DNA of 64,000 nucleotides. Origin: Daphnia carinata (taxonomy: Eukaryota; Arthropoda; Branchiopoda; Diplostraca; Daphniidae). Shown here piece after piece: positions 22,087 through 33,880 of this stretch. A model generated the notes under the pieces. It saw nothing but the letters and a program-made list of their open reading frames with translations. It was not told the DNA's origin and searched no databases. The stretch's first letter is position 1; every line of letters begins with the position of its first letter. Made by a program: the position numbers and the translations under genes. The stretch is taken from positions 6,448,001 through 6,512,000 of the forward strand of contig NC_081335.1 in assembly GCF_022539665.2 (NCBI RefSeq), given 5' to 3'.

Positions 22087-22339
22087 AAGTTTGGTGAAAC
22101 TCATTTTGATAAATAATAATGTTGATTGTTTTGTGGTTCTCAGTTTCAGGTCTCAGCCTACTCCATCGTCAACATGAAACACCCCGCTACGTACACCAAG
22201 TGCTGTAAGTGTTATTGAGAAGTTTTGTTTGACATTATTAGTTTTTGTTACCCATTTTCTAATTGTCATCACATTTCTGCTTTGTCAAACAATACAAATT
22301 TCAAAGGAATATATTATTTTATTTATTCTACCTATATAT

Positions 22340-22752
22340 TGTGACGGCCACTGCCGCAATGCACTAAATGAATGACTCAACAGCGCTTTTGGACCTGGTG
22401 TATTGATTCTGCCACAGTCACACTCCAAACCCAACTGTCTACTGAGAGCCCCGTGTCACTCGTAGGCTCTCCTATTTAAAGAGAAAGGTTGTTACCCGCC
22501 AAGGGTGACGCGGGAAGTAGAAAGAAGATGGTCACGTAGATAACCTCTACGTGACCGTTCGAATAGAAAGCGCATAAAAGGGGTAAGCTCTTCCGATAAG
22601 ATGGTCAAGCAGATAATTCTACTTGACCTTACGGAAGTGAAAGCGGAGAAAAAGGGTTGGGGCTGATGTACGAGACGTTCCCAGCACGTGGATGTCCTCG
22701 GACTCCACGTGTCCATCGTTAACACGTGGATGTCTTCCGAATCCACGTGACA
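22340..22752. repeat. solo LTR with four hairpins
   Basis: The unit begins TGTGACGG and ends CGTGACA, with ATAT directly repeated at 22336-22339 and 22753-22756. The 4-bp duplication and TG...CA ends fit a solo LTR of a Gypsy-type element. It contains four inverted repeats: 22530-22556 (GGTCACGTAGA arms), about 22591-22637 (GGTCAAG arms with flanking pairs), 22685-22711 and 22723-22749 (both with CACGTGGA arms). No internal region is present. Confidence 0.75.
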
Positions 22753-23158
22753 ATATAATTCCGAAAGTGTATAACAATTTTAGGTATCCACCCGAAAATT
22801 AAGTAGCCTAGTGGTCTGCTGAAATATTCAGTAGGCAGGGAGGTATAGTTTGAAATTAACTGTGCTACTTTAATTAAAAACGGTAATAAAATCTAGTACG
22901 CTGGCCTTTTTTAAGTATTTAAAATTAAGAATTCAGTCACCGCTGGGCATGCTTATGGCGAAACACATACAAAAGCTTTTCGGGGTATCATTTAATACCT
23001 TGATTATTGTCCTTCTGCAACTTGACCATAACGGTTAGAACCATGTATTAATCAGTTTTCCAAACGAAAAAAAACCTGGGTAAGCCTGGCTAACACAAGC
23101 TGATTGCAAGCAGCGCACTTTCTTCACAGAACCTTTTTAGTTCCCTCTTAGTGAAGTC

Positions 23159-23668
23159 ATGTCTAGTGTGCCCTCGAATGAATCGACTAAGCGACAGCGT
23201 GCCCTTTTTCCTATCACTGATGGCCGGTGAAAGGATCGCATCCAACGGTCGCAATCTGAGAACCCTTTGTCGATGGGTGTGGCCCGTTGTAAGTATTTAC
23301 CGTCTCACGAACCAGAGGCGCCCCGAAGGACTACCAGAATGAGTCGCCGTCGTTCATGTGTCCATTCACGCTCTTCATCGTCGCAGAGCTCATCATCGAG
23401 CGGTAAATCACCTTTTCCCAATAAATTGGACGCCCAAGAGGATGACGGTTATTTTACTGAATAAAAGGATTCAACGGCTAACGCTCGCATGCTGCCTCGA
23501 GCGTGTGTTTGTGAGGTGCGTAAGCTGAAGAAACAAGGGATCGAATCTCGCTTGGAGGGCCTTATCCGCCATTCCCCTTACATGCCTGAATTTGAGGGGA
23601 GTTCGAGTGATGGCCCTGAATCGAAACCCGTCAATGACACAAACATTAGTGCAATTGGACGAGTTTAG
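23159..23668 (+). pseudogene. 169-codon Ser/Arg-rich reading frame with two internal stops
   Basis: From ATG at 23159 to TAG at 23666-23668 one frame stays open except for TGA at 23228-23230 and TAA at 23462-23464. The product would be hydrophilic: a basic, Ser-rich middle (SRRRSCVHSRSSSSQSSSSS) followed by a charged segment (VCEVRKLKKQGIESRLEGLI) and an acidic tail. No domain is recognised. It might be the first gene of a retroelement such as DIRS, whose recombinase relic lies at 59867, but I see no direct link. Base composition is more GC-rich than the flanks, which is consistent with past coding use. Confidence 0.5.
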
Positions 23669-23944
23669 TATGACCGCAATATAAATAATAAATATTTTGG
23701 AATTTGCTCTAATAGTATTTTATTAAATGAACTTTATTAAATACAATATAGGTCATGCTCTCCTGTAATTTTAATTAAAAATGCATAAGAAAAAAAGGTT
23801 TTGTGAACCATTTAAGTAAGGCGTTAACACCATCGGTATTTTGAAAAGGAAAATGGATATAAGCCGGCGCTTTTACACAATAAATTGCCTACCGGATTAG
23901 AGGCTCATCGTTCCAATTGGAACAATAAAAAAAACAGAACAATT

Positions 23945-24660
23945 TCTAAATAGAAATAGGACTAATGCCTTAGGAAAATAGGACTGACCTAAAATATTGT
24001 CACGCTGTCGACTAAAACTAACACTTGAGCTGGAGAAGTTAAGAGTGTATTCGGCTACTGTACGCTACAACAGTACCAAGAAGACTAACTAGAGTTGAGT
24101 CCGCCAGTCGCCCACAACACAGTCGATGGGCCGAGTCCAGCCGGATGGGATCCGGATTCGGATCCGGTGACCGTCCGGTCACACCGATCTCATGTAACGG
24201 CGACAAATCCCGGCGGATGTGGCGCAGTCGACTGGAATTGGAGCGCGTCCGGTTCGATGGTCGCGACAATATTTTACAAATCAGTTTTATTTCTTCCTGT
24301 CCTAATTTACCGCCAATCCCAATAAAAGATAAGATTTTCGAAATTGATATACAATTTCCAATATTCTGTTGTCGTTTAACATTGATTTTATGTTTCAAAT
24401 ACATTCAAATCTATAAAACTTATTTAAAGCCGCTGGGTATATGGAAGACATATGTCACACAATTTTTTTCATCATGGGAGGTTCGAGGTACTAGCTGAGT
24501 ATGATGTAAGAGGGACGGAAGAGCCTGTCAGGCAGCTACCAGGCGACCAAAAAGAAGGTTGTAAGAGTAATTTAGGACGGTTATGGAGAAGACTGAGGAG
24601 GAAAGTAGGAACTTCTGCAAAGGTACTGAGGAGCCCGTCGTGCCGTGTGGGAATATGGGT
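23945..24660 (+). repeat. repeat F, copy 1, split by a solo LTR
   Basis: The parts 23945-23997 and 24269-24660 are together the reverse complement of about 31855-32300. The junction shows the LTR inserted at an ATAT within the repeat. Repeat F lies next to an X-type end in the other copy and may be an inner part of the X/Y family. Confidence 0.7.
23998..24268 (-). repeat. solo LTR of the env-bearing Gypsy family
   Basis: The right 200 bp match the LTRs at 13986 and 45155, including the CGCGACA end. The left third is diverged, and an extra GGATCCGGATTC lies near 24150. ATAT is duplicated at 23994-23997 and 24269-24272. The length is 271 bp against 248 in the provirus. It probably arose by recombination between the two LTRs of a former element. 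Confidence 0.88.
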
Positions 24661-25508
24661 TTCATTTTCGTAGCCTGCAACAGGTTATGTGACTGTAGTA
24701 TCCGACAATGATTTTGGACGTCAGGGGTCACCCGCAACACCGTGACCTACCACCAGAAGGCCTTTGACCTGGTTAGGCCTTGTTATTTAAATAAGACGGG
24801 TTACAGTATGGCTACCCCTGTGCAATGTCCCAATAAAGAGTGCAGGCGCATTCCTCTCGGCGTATCTAGTTAAGTACTCAGCAGCCTGTTAGCAAAACAT
24901 CATAACTGAACCAGACGTTACATGTGACCAACCAAAATAGGCTGCCTACGTACAAAACACCCTTTTTGGGGCAAGTTGGCTGGGCGGCATGACGCAAGGT
25001 GGTCCTAAAAATCGTAGCTACCTGTCATTGTCAGAAACTTCGGTAAGGGTCGTTTAAATTTATAATTGTGTAAAATGGTTAGAAATTTATCTGGACGTGT
25101 TGTTTACTCAGTAGTCTTTATACTGGAGCATTAAATGTCACTAGTGGGCAAATGTAATTTACACGTCTAACAGTGCAGGACTAAAGCATTTTTATGTTTA
25201 ACCATTAATTTTCAATTATCTTTAATTTTGTTGCAATTGTATCATTTCATGCCATTTTCCCTACAGCTAAGAAGCAATCACAATTTGAAGTCATTGCGGC
25301 TTGTTTGAAATTCAAGTTTTATTCTAGTACTATCAATACAGTGGTTTCCTCATAAGAAAAACATGAAACCAACCTATCCTAATAGTAGTTATCAACCTTA
25401 ATAGTAATAAATACTTACCTCCGACGCGCACGTTGTCTCCTTTTATCGACTTTCACATCTAAATTACGTTTATTTAATAAAAAGATTTTCAAAAACTGAA
25501 AATGTTTA
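24661..25508. other. spacer with promoter-like and polyadenylation-like motifs
   Basis: There is no supported gene. TTATTTAAATAAG near 24782 and CCAATAAAG near 24830 occur about 45 bp apart, as in a short retroelement LTR, but I could not find matching termini. Confidence 0.35.
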
Positions 25509-26632
25509 GGGGAGGGTGGGTGCAATTGGAACGCTATGCAATTGAAACTAAAATTTCTACCACTCGAAGTATGACAGCGATTTAGTTTTTAAATTTTTGA
25601 AATAACAGGAATTACGGTTGTTTATTTTTACAAATATTTAAAGCCTTTAGACTAAAAATTTTCGAGTTACTGTAAAAAAAAAATTTAAGTCCATTTCTAG
25701 TTACTGTCACTTTTTAATTTTAACCCCTTAAGCCATGGAGGAAATTATAAGAAAGGGTCTTGAATCACACCTTGTTTATTTTTCTATGAATTGATTACTT
25801 TAATTTTTTAACTGTTTTTTGTACCCTATAAACAATTAGTTTCAGTGAAGGCCCATGGAACGCCTGGTTTCAATTGCCACTTTCCACGTGCGCGTCCTCT
25901 TTCCTGGAATTCGGCAACATCGTTCCAGTCATCGCGGATAAATTGCCAAATACAGCCTTTAAAATTTCCTATTTTGTTTAATATTGTCTGCTGGTTGGCT
26001 TGTACCTATCGTCTGAATTTTAAAAAAATTGCAAAGTTGCCAACGTAACGTTGTTTAAGCTAATTAATCCGCAAATTAAAATAAAGCAATTGTTTCCTTT
26101 AATAACAATTAGGATATATGTTTTAACATGCAATTTATGATACTAAAAAAATTTAATCTTCATATTGACAACTGTTTTTCTATTTGACTGATTTATTATG
26201 AAGCTAATTTGGAAAATTAAAAAAATTCATTAAATAATATTTAGTTGCTCCAGGAAGCTCTAAAATACCATTGAAATGTAGAATAAAGTTTTCTATATTC
26301 TAGTAAAAATTTCATGGAATACGTATATCAGTTTCTGAGATATCGTCATTTTAGTTTCTTTATAAAAACAGGAGCTTCCCTAAAGGAAACCCCACGTTTC
26401 AATTGCCCAGAAGGATTGGCAATTGAAACGTTTTGAAGTATCTCCAGTTTTTTACCAATAACAGATGTTTACCTGTACCGACCCCTTCCGCCCCCCAAAC
26501 AAAAAAGATATTTTTATGTAACTGAGATAGCTGGCTACAAATCTATATATATTTGATCTTAGTTGGACGATTTTTGTACTCGTAGGGAAAAAAATTATTT
26601 CTTCGTTATAAACTCACTTCGCTACCTCTTTT
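25509..26632 (+). mobile_element. diverged pogo-type MITE
   Basis: It begins GGGGAGGGTGGGTGCAATTG after TA and aligns along its length with 3237-4138, including the TTTCAATTGCCCAGA block and the TGGACGATTTTTGTA block near the far end. The right terminus is decayed (CTACCTCTTTT). Confidence 0.75.
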
Positions 26633-28789
26633 GCTGCGCTACTTTTTTTTTTTGGTAAAGCTTACACAGTGGCGACTGAATACTTAATTTTTAATACTTA
26701 AAAAAGGCCAGCGTACTAGATTGTTTCACCGTACTTAATTGAAATAGCATACTTAATTTCTAACTATACCTCCCTGCCTACTGAATAATTCAGTAGGCCA
26801 CTATGCTACTTACATGTCTGGTGGATACTTAAAATTCTTGCTTACTATTGAAATTATTTATAGGTAAAATAATAAAATATTATACTATTTTCAAATTTTT
26901 ATTGTTCCACCAATCACAAATGTGTTTGCAATCAGATCGGTTGCAAAAACAAACAGTCGTGGTTACAAAAACAAATGCAATGTAGCAAATTCAAAACATG
27001 AAAAAATTCCAGGGTAATAAAGTTTGGTGAAAAACTTAGCCATTCACGGGAAAAACAAAAAAAGAACGCGAAACGATAACATCCGCCAACTGCTGGCACG
27101 GTAATTGGGATGCTTAAGGTAGGCAACAAAAAAAACATTCAAGAGAGCTTGATATAAATAAACAAAGAAAAAAATAGCTTAAAGATCGTTAGGCAGCACT
27201 ATGAAACAGTATCTTCAACAGCGGGTAACATAAATTTCTTGAATTTCGTTACTTATGAACAGAATAGGAACTTTATGAGGCACTGATATTTTTTTTTTTT
27301 TTGGTTTCTTCTTTTCCGGGCGTTGTCGTCATTATTGTCTACGTTCACACAATAGTTGTCAATAACGCTGAGTACTTGATACGTAGCTGGATATTCCATG
27401 TTTATGATGTTATAGATGGAGCTCAGATTTAAGAAGACAGCACGCACTGAGTTGACTGGAACGTTCTTATATTTTAGAAAACCACCTCCTAACAACAACA
27501 TGGAATGCAACACACTCGATTCATCGAAGAAAAGCACTGCTTACGGATTAACGCCATTGGGGTCAGGATCATAATTCTGTCCAATCTGCAGTTACATATT
27601 GGGGGAGATAGAAATTGTGAGTTAAAGTTCGATAATATAAATGGAAATGGGCATACCTGGCTTGCGATGAAAATTTCAGGGGCCTTGCTAACACCTTTTG
27701 TTGTAGAACAAGCTTGTTAATTTCCAGTATTAAAGACAAATCGACTCTTTCGTCGTTGGGTATGTCCACCTTGTTGCCAAGGAACTGACGAAACTTCAAT
27801 AGCAGACTTGTAAAGTTCTTCATAAATTGCGTTTCACTCATTCCATCAGCGGTCATTGGTTCCATAAGAAGAAAATCCCTGTAGACAACAGCAAAATCGT
27901 TGTATGCTGGAATCATTTGGAGCAAGTGCTCGGTAGTTAGTTGGTTTCCCTCGACAGCAACTAGGTTAAATCTTGATTTGAAGTCTTTCAATAAGTTGTC
28001 TTCTGAACCTGTTTCCTTTTCAGTTTCGTTGAAAGGGGAAGATGTATCGGAAAATTTCCTCTTCATTGCTTTTTCTTTTCTTGGAACGTTGTGTTTACTG
28101 TTTGCAAGGCGATTGGCAATGGACTTAGCTATTTTTTTTACGAACGTTTACCTAAAATGGAAAAGGAAACAATACTAACAAAAAAAAGTAGTACAACAAA
28201 AACGATTTACCCATCCACCATCGTGGTCAGCAGGGCACGGATAGGCTTGTACAAGCATTTGTGCATATTTAGAGTAAATTGCCTTGAATCTGTGTGGGTG
28301 GGTAAGACAAAGGTGTTTGCTGCATGTTCTGATGAAGTAATCTAAATGCAATAACAGTTTGTCGTTTCGTATTGCATTTAGAAGCACCGGTCCCAATTCT
28401 GAATCTGCATCACCCTCCTTTGGCAGGGAAAGATGTTCTAGTCCGTTATTTGCAAAAACTTCTTCATGGACTTCAGGAATCACTGATTATGAAAATACAC
28501 CCAATAATAACCAAACATAAAATCAACATTGTTATTAACAAAAAAAAATTTGACCAAACTTACCCGTATTACCTTCCTGAGCTGCAACAACAAAAACTAC
28601 ATCATAGTTGTTATTCTCTGTGAAGCCAGGGCCTCCTATTAGATGACAATAAAATTTTCATTGGTATTCATAACAATGTTATTAATAGAACTTATCTTGA
28701 TCTATATTTTTCGTTACATCACCATCATTTTCTTGTAGGGAAGGAATGTCATTGATGCTACTACACCTGCTCGAATCTACAGTAGCCAC

Positions 28790-29525
28790 TAAATTAATAG
28801 GCACACCTCCTCCATTTACGTGTATTCTTATGGCGCTACGGTGTCATTTAAACTCCCATGCTATTTAATTGATACAAGTAGATTTTTTTTTTTTTGCTGA
28901 TCAGATTAGGTCGTGATCTACAATTCACTAACACTTAGTTTTTTTGTAGAACTTACCGCTAAGGCTCTAGGTCCTCGTTCACGAAATAGGCACACCCGGT
29001 TTTTCCCCATAAGCGTAATGCTGAGACTAGGTTTTTTAAAATTTTAAATAAAATACTTAGAGTTGAGCTAAAAAAATTCTTTTTTCCCAAAGGATACAGC
29101 ATTCCTTACTTAATATAGATTTAATGTTATTTTTTCAAAAATAATTTTTCTCAATACCCCTCCCTATCCCTTGAAGTTAACTCCCTTCTAAGTTTTTGGA
29201 CGGAAAGTGTACTTCACACTTGGTCACCAGAGGCGGTGCAGTGCAGCTTTTTGCCGTTAATGTTTGAAATTAGGGGGGGGGGGGGGGGGGGGGGTTTAAA
29301 AAACATAATGGCTTTCTTCTTCTTAATTTAATCTTCTTAATTTAATCTTCTTAACTTAATTCTTAGTAAACAGTACAAAGAGTGAATAAAACTTTGTCTG
29401 CTCTGATTGATAGCCATTATGTTTTTTTTAAAACCTACCTGTTTCCATTAAATAGCAATGGGAGTTTAAGTGACACGGTAGCGCCATAAGAATACACGTA
29501 AATGGAGGAGGAGTGCCAATTAATT
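28790..29525. repeat. large inverted repeat around a poly-G run
   Basis: About 28790-28865 and 29447-29525 are inverted copies sharing GGAGTTTAA, GTAGCGCCATAAGAATACAC and TAAATGGAGGAGG. The right arm overlaps an exon of the X/Y gene. Between them, GGTTTAAAAAACATAATGGCT at 29293 and its complement at about 29412-29434 form a second, nested inverted repeat. Just outside it lies a run of 22 G (29273-29294). Confidence 0.75.
29273..29294 (+). repeat. poly-G run, 22 bases
   Basis: This is an uninterrupted run of G on the plus strand in otherwise AT-rich sequence. It could form a G-quadruplex. Its exact length is prone to sequencing or assembly error. Confidence 0.85.
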
Positions 29526-30140
29526 GGTGGGTACTGTATATTAGACAATTTAGGAAGAAAAATTTTTAAGTCTACTAATGTGTATACAATTAACATTACC
29601 AATACTGGAGAGGTTGGTAACATTAGAGTTGCTCGAAGCATAGTCCCAGCAATCAATTGAGTTTCCTAGAAAAGATTAATGATAGGTTAGTTAGTTTAGA
29701 ATAAAGTAACGGAGAAAACTTTGTTTATCTTACCTTGTGTTACTGCATCAGGATTCTTCAATCTGGCTATGAGATTTTTCTCCAGGTGTTGTATGACTTC
29801 ACAGTTACCTACTTCAGAATCTAAGTGGAAGTCCTCATTAAAAATAAATATTTGTACGTCCTGGAAAATAATTTGTTTCCTATGTTTCATTTTGTATTTT
29901 TCCTTATCTTAGACAGAAATTTTACAACATTTAATAATAATCAGGAATGACATGTAAACTGTTGTTATAACAAAAGGAATGAAGCGGAACTTGAAATTCT
30001 AAAGACGTGGGACTTATTACAGTATACATTATTGTAGCACGTACATCAAATGAAAAAGAATCCACATTAAGTGATATAGTTTCCATGGTTTCCATAACCA
30101 AGTAAATTTTATCATCTGAAGCGATTATTTCAGTCAACCT

Positions 30141-31681
30141 GACTGTTTAAAAAAAGCCTCGAATTTCGGTGAAATTTGCACCTAAGTCGGACTCTGCCAG
30201 CTAGGTGGAAAAATCCCCTAAAAAAAATTAGGGGAGACTCCCTAGAATTGGTAAAATTTCTCCGAAAAGTGGTTAAAATGACACCTAAGTTAAAACACAT
30301 ATTTACCGGAAAATGAAACCAAATGTGCCAAATCATGAACCAATCGTGTACTCGTTATTTATATGAATAATTGAAATAATAGCAGTAAATCCAGCTGAAA
30401 ATGTTATTTATTGTTAATGTATCTTAGTTAACAGTTTAAGATTAACACAAAGGTATAGATTTCAAACTCTGTGCAATTACAAACACAATGAAGAAGTCTA
30501 CATTTTATCCATCAATGCGGAAAGGGAATGAACAGATGCACAAGTATCAGTTGCTTTGTCCTTTACGCCTAAACCGTAGAACTGAAGAAACAACAATGCG
30601 CTTTGAACCTTACTGTTGTATTTAACGTGGAAGACGTAGTAGGTCGCCATTAATCTATTAATAGCATTTTAAGTTTTTTGGAATCTCACAAATGGGTTAC
30701 TCTCCAAAATGAGTTGAATTGTCGTTCCAATGTATAGGATGAACAGTGATCCTCTTGTTTCTTGCTCGATGCAACTTGCTAGGTTAGCTGATTCCTAATA
30801 ATTAAAACAATAGTCAGATAAAATTTTATCGGTCTCTTTTGTTGCTTCCATAGCAGTCTGAAAATCTACTTGATTTAATTTTGTTTCATCAGACAGACAA
30901 AGGAGATATAACGTAAAGTCACTATAAACAAAATTAATATTTTTTAAGTTCATGGATATGGAAAACAAAATAAATTCTACTTACTAGCTGTAGGGCTTCT
31001 AAAGCACTTGTTCTTCTGTTGAAAAGATAGATGCTGTAGCTTCAATATTTCGTTCAAAGAATGTTGGCTGGTGATCCTGCAAATGTTTTCTTAGTCCATC
31101 TTCGGTTGGATATCTTCTTTCACAACCAGCCAACCAATGCGCATCAAATGTACAATCGCCTCGATGAACTGTCCTATAGTGTCACAGCATTTCTATTTTT
31201 GTCCGTGTACGAACAGTGCAATTTATGACTACACATTGGATTACTAACGGCGAAGAGCAGCGAATATACATACTGTAATACTAATCGGAGGCAAACAGTG
31301 CTACACATTTAAATTCACGTATTAATATGGCATATCTGTATTTTCTACTTGAATTTCCAGTAGGCAGCAAAATTGGATTCACAAGAGTAAAAAGTCAGAG
31401 CACAACGGACGAACTATTTTTATGATGTCTGGCCGTTTCAAGTTCCATGAAAACATAAACAATTAACAGCGCCACCTTTCGGGGTAGGAACTTCGTTTTT
31501 TGTTTTTTAACACCATTATCTGGTGCGTCAACCCCGTTATCTGGTGTGTAAAACCCACAATGTATTTTTCGGGTGAAAATTCCCCATATTTTTCGCAAAA
31601 ACTGAAAATCACCGTTTTTAGGTCAAATTATCGGTTTTAGAGGAGGTAAATTACCGAAAAAAGTACATATTTTTAACAGTG
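30141..31681 (+). mobile_element. complete non-autonomous CACTA-like element, 1.5 kb
   Basis: The left end (GACTGTTTAAAAAAAGCC, first base changed from C) and the right end (TTTTTAACAGTG) are inverted termini of the CACTG type. The flanks share CT. It keeps about 380 bp of left end, then 300 bp of AT-rich interior, then on the minus strand the start of the transposase (about 30850-30950) and its zinc-finger exon (about 31000-31240). It is the reference for reading the interrupted copies at 3063-13905, 39327-39751 and 40061-51378. Confidence 0.8.
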
Positions 31682-31854
31682 CTAAAAGAAAAAAAAATCG
31701 AGGGATGTGGGTAGTTTACGTAGAAAAACGGACCCCACTAGGCAAATGCGACCACATAGTTTAATTTTCTGTAGAGAACGAATCTTGGAAAAATGTGTAA
31801 GAGGAGTGTAATTGCATAGTAATTATGACCACCGGAAAAACTGTACCTCGGCTA

Positions 31855-32300
31855 GAAGGCTATCTGACATTGAAATAACCCACACGGCACGACGGCCCTC
31901 TGCAGAACTGTCTACTTTCCTCCTCAGTCTTCTCCATAACCATCCTAAATTTCTCTTAGAACCTTCTTTTTGGTCTCCTGGTAGCTGCCTGACAGGCTCT
32001 TCAGTCCCTCTTATATGCTCCTCAGCTAGTACCTAGAACCTCCCGTGATGAAAAAATTGTGTGACATATGTCTTCGATATACCCAGCGGCTTTATATAAG
32101 TTTTATAGGAATTGAATGTAATTAACACATAAAATGAATATTAAATGACAACAGAATATTAGAGATTGTATATTCCTATTCAAAAACTTTGCTTTTATTG
32201 GAATTGGCGGTGAAATAGGACTGACTTTTAAGATATTTTAGGTAAGCCCTATTTTCCCAAGGAATTATTGCTATTTTTGTGTAGAGATAGTCCTATTTTC
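31855..32300 (-). repeat. repeat F, copy 2
   Basis: This is the reverse complement of 23945-24660 without the solo LTR. Shared landmarks include GCCTGACAGGCTCTTC, TGACATATGTCTTCGATATA and GGAATTGGCGGTGAAATAGG. It lies directly inside the X-type end at 32290-32459. Confidence 0.75.
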
Positions 32301-32459
32301 TATACTTAAAAAAAAGGGAAAGGTTAGAAATTTTGTTTCAGTAGGGGAAGCCAAATATTAAGTATTTTTTTAAAATTAAGTGTCATTTCAAGATAATAAT
32401 TTTTTCAGTACCTTTTCCCTTCTGAAAGACCCTTAATTAAGTACCCAGTCGCTGCTGTG
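32290..32459 (-). repeat. X-type terminal repeat
   Basis: The reverse complement of this segment matches 20221-20400 closely, from CAGCAGCGACTGG through the CTTCCCCTACTGAAAC block. It is either the true right end of the element starting at 26665 or the end of a separate nested copy. Confidence 0.7.
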
Positions 32460-32520
32460 TATACATGGGTTCAAATACATAAACGTATTGCCTACATTGT
32501 TAGTTTTTGTTAGCGGCTTT

Positions 32521-32775
32521 CGTACCAAAAAATAGTCTAAAAGCGGTGGGCAAAGGATATACGATTTAACCGACGAAAACCGACGGTACGTTTCCGAACG
32601 TAAAAGTCGTGTGGGTTTTTTTGTTGAACATTTTCGTAACATTTCTTTGCCAAAGTGGTGGGATAAAAACATGCGAAACAAAAATTTAAAAAAATTAATA
32701 AGGCATGAACCCTAGACTTTAATATATCGGTTGGAGACTTTACGTATTAACCATTCAACCGATTTAAAGTTTAGT
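32521..32775 (-). mobile_element. tRNA-headed SINE-like repeat, copy 1
   Basis: On the minus strand a tRNA-like head (about 32775 to 32701) has an A-box-like GGTTGAATGGTTAATACG and a B-box-like AGGGTTCATGCC. A body (32675 to 32521) with CCACCACTTTGGCAAAGAAA and GTACCGTCGGTTTT follows. The same head-body order is found on the plus strand at 37980-38215. Pol III boxes followed by a shared non-tRNA body are the defining layout of a SINE. Two copies are few, so the class remains tentative. Confidence 0.55.
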
Positions 32776-33880
32776 CCCTATGAGTTTTATAGTTGAGCAA
32801 ATATCTGATGTACTACTTTTTATTTTTTGTAGAACTGTACTTGATTGGTTTTACTATTACTTTCTTTTTAACTACACAATCATTCCTATACCTAAGATTA
32901 GAATTTTTTTATTCAATATTAATATTCATTTAAGTTAGTGTTACTCTTCAGTGACACTGACAATGTTTTTTTTTTTTGTTTGCAGCTTCCCTTTTCATGA
33001 AAAATAACACTACGCTACACTTGCTAATTTCTAGAATTTTTTACGCGGTTCACGAAATAGAAAAATGTCAGGGACTGTATATCTAAAATGCATAAACTAA
33101 AATACTAAAATCCCAGGAAACATGCCCGTAATGTAAGCTAGGTACATTTTAGTATTAAATGAACGCCTTTAGCGGAACGCTTTTTCGGCAAAATCACGTT
33201 TAAAAAGGAGGAAAATCGTTATCGTCAATAGATTTTTGCATGCAAAAACCAATGAAACCCGATTTTTCGAGGATACCGACGATTTTCGAAGATTTTTTAC
33301 GAATGAAAACTGTGAACCAGAGATGTCCTACATGTATATCGCAAACTCTGCTCGATGTTAGTTTCCCCTAAACCGACAAAAGGCGTAACCCAAAATTTAC
33401 AGTGCAGCCATCTTCATTTTGCCAAGCAGGATCTGGCACAAATTCAAGATTAGCTCGGAAAAAAATTCTTCATTACCAATTGAATTGAGTTGTCTTCACC
33501 TTTTGTAGTTGTTAAAAAGAAAATTATTAGTTGCTATGATTAGATATAGAATTATAACGTAGCTACAAACCGTATTTTTACCATTACGATGACTGGGAAT
33601 ACTAGGCAATAGATTTTCGTGAAATGTTGATCCATAGAATTTGTTCCAGTGGCGACGAAATGCAACATGTTTACTATAATGAACGTTATATCCAGGATAT
33701 TTGCAGACTATATGAAGGCAGTACCGATGCGCAAATTTTCATATGATTAAAATAACTCATTGAATGTTTACACGACATAAAATCTCGACACATTACGCAC
33801 TTTAAAAGATTTGCCACTTGAAAAACAAAGTTGACACGTTCATCAGGTCAAAGTATTATCGTTTACTTTGCAGAATGCCG
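32776..33880. other. AT-rich spacer without a supported gene
   Basis: I see no reading frame or repeat boundary that can be supported here. Confidence 0.45.

Larger units (their letters stand above)
20221..22945 (+). mobile_element. unclassified TIR element (X/Y family), copy 1
   Basis: The left end CAGCAGCGACTGGATACTTA and the reversed right end CAGCGGTGACTGAATTCTTA share an inverted terminal motif. The left subterminal 190 bp (type X) matches the ends at 32459 and 34121. The right subterminal 165 bp (type Y) matches 26665 onward. A relic exon on the plus strand (22014-22086) resembles one in copy 2, where the gene also runs from the X end to the Y end. A hAT-like MITE and a solo LTR lie inside. 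No target duplication is recognisable, so the superfamily is open. Confidence 0.55.
27253..30137 (-). pseudogene. multi-exon SAMD3-like gene of the X/Y element
   Basis: Splice-consistent exons on the minus strand are 29734-29860, 29439-29665, 28564-28635, 28211-28482, 27657-28151 and a last one from 27585 downward. An upstream exon may lie at 29931-30137. Exon 28211-28482 contains LLLHLDYFIRTCSKHLCL, a helix like those of SAMD3-type proteins. Exon 27657-28151 has an acidic linker and a long helical region. The last exon has the hydrophobic VRAVFLNLSSIYNIINMEYP pattern typical of the C-terminal half of that family. Damage includes a frameshift in an eight-A run just after 28151 and an in-frame TAA near 27543. 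No DDE motif was found, so this may be an accessory rather than a transposase gene. Function is unknown. Confidence 0.45.

Noticed and set aside
24661-24900. Possible further solo LTR with TATA-like and AATAAA motifs
   Set aside because: I found neither TG...CA termini nor a target duplication around the motifs.
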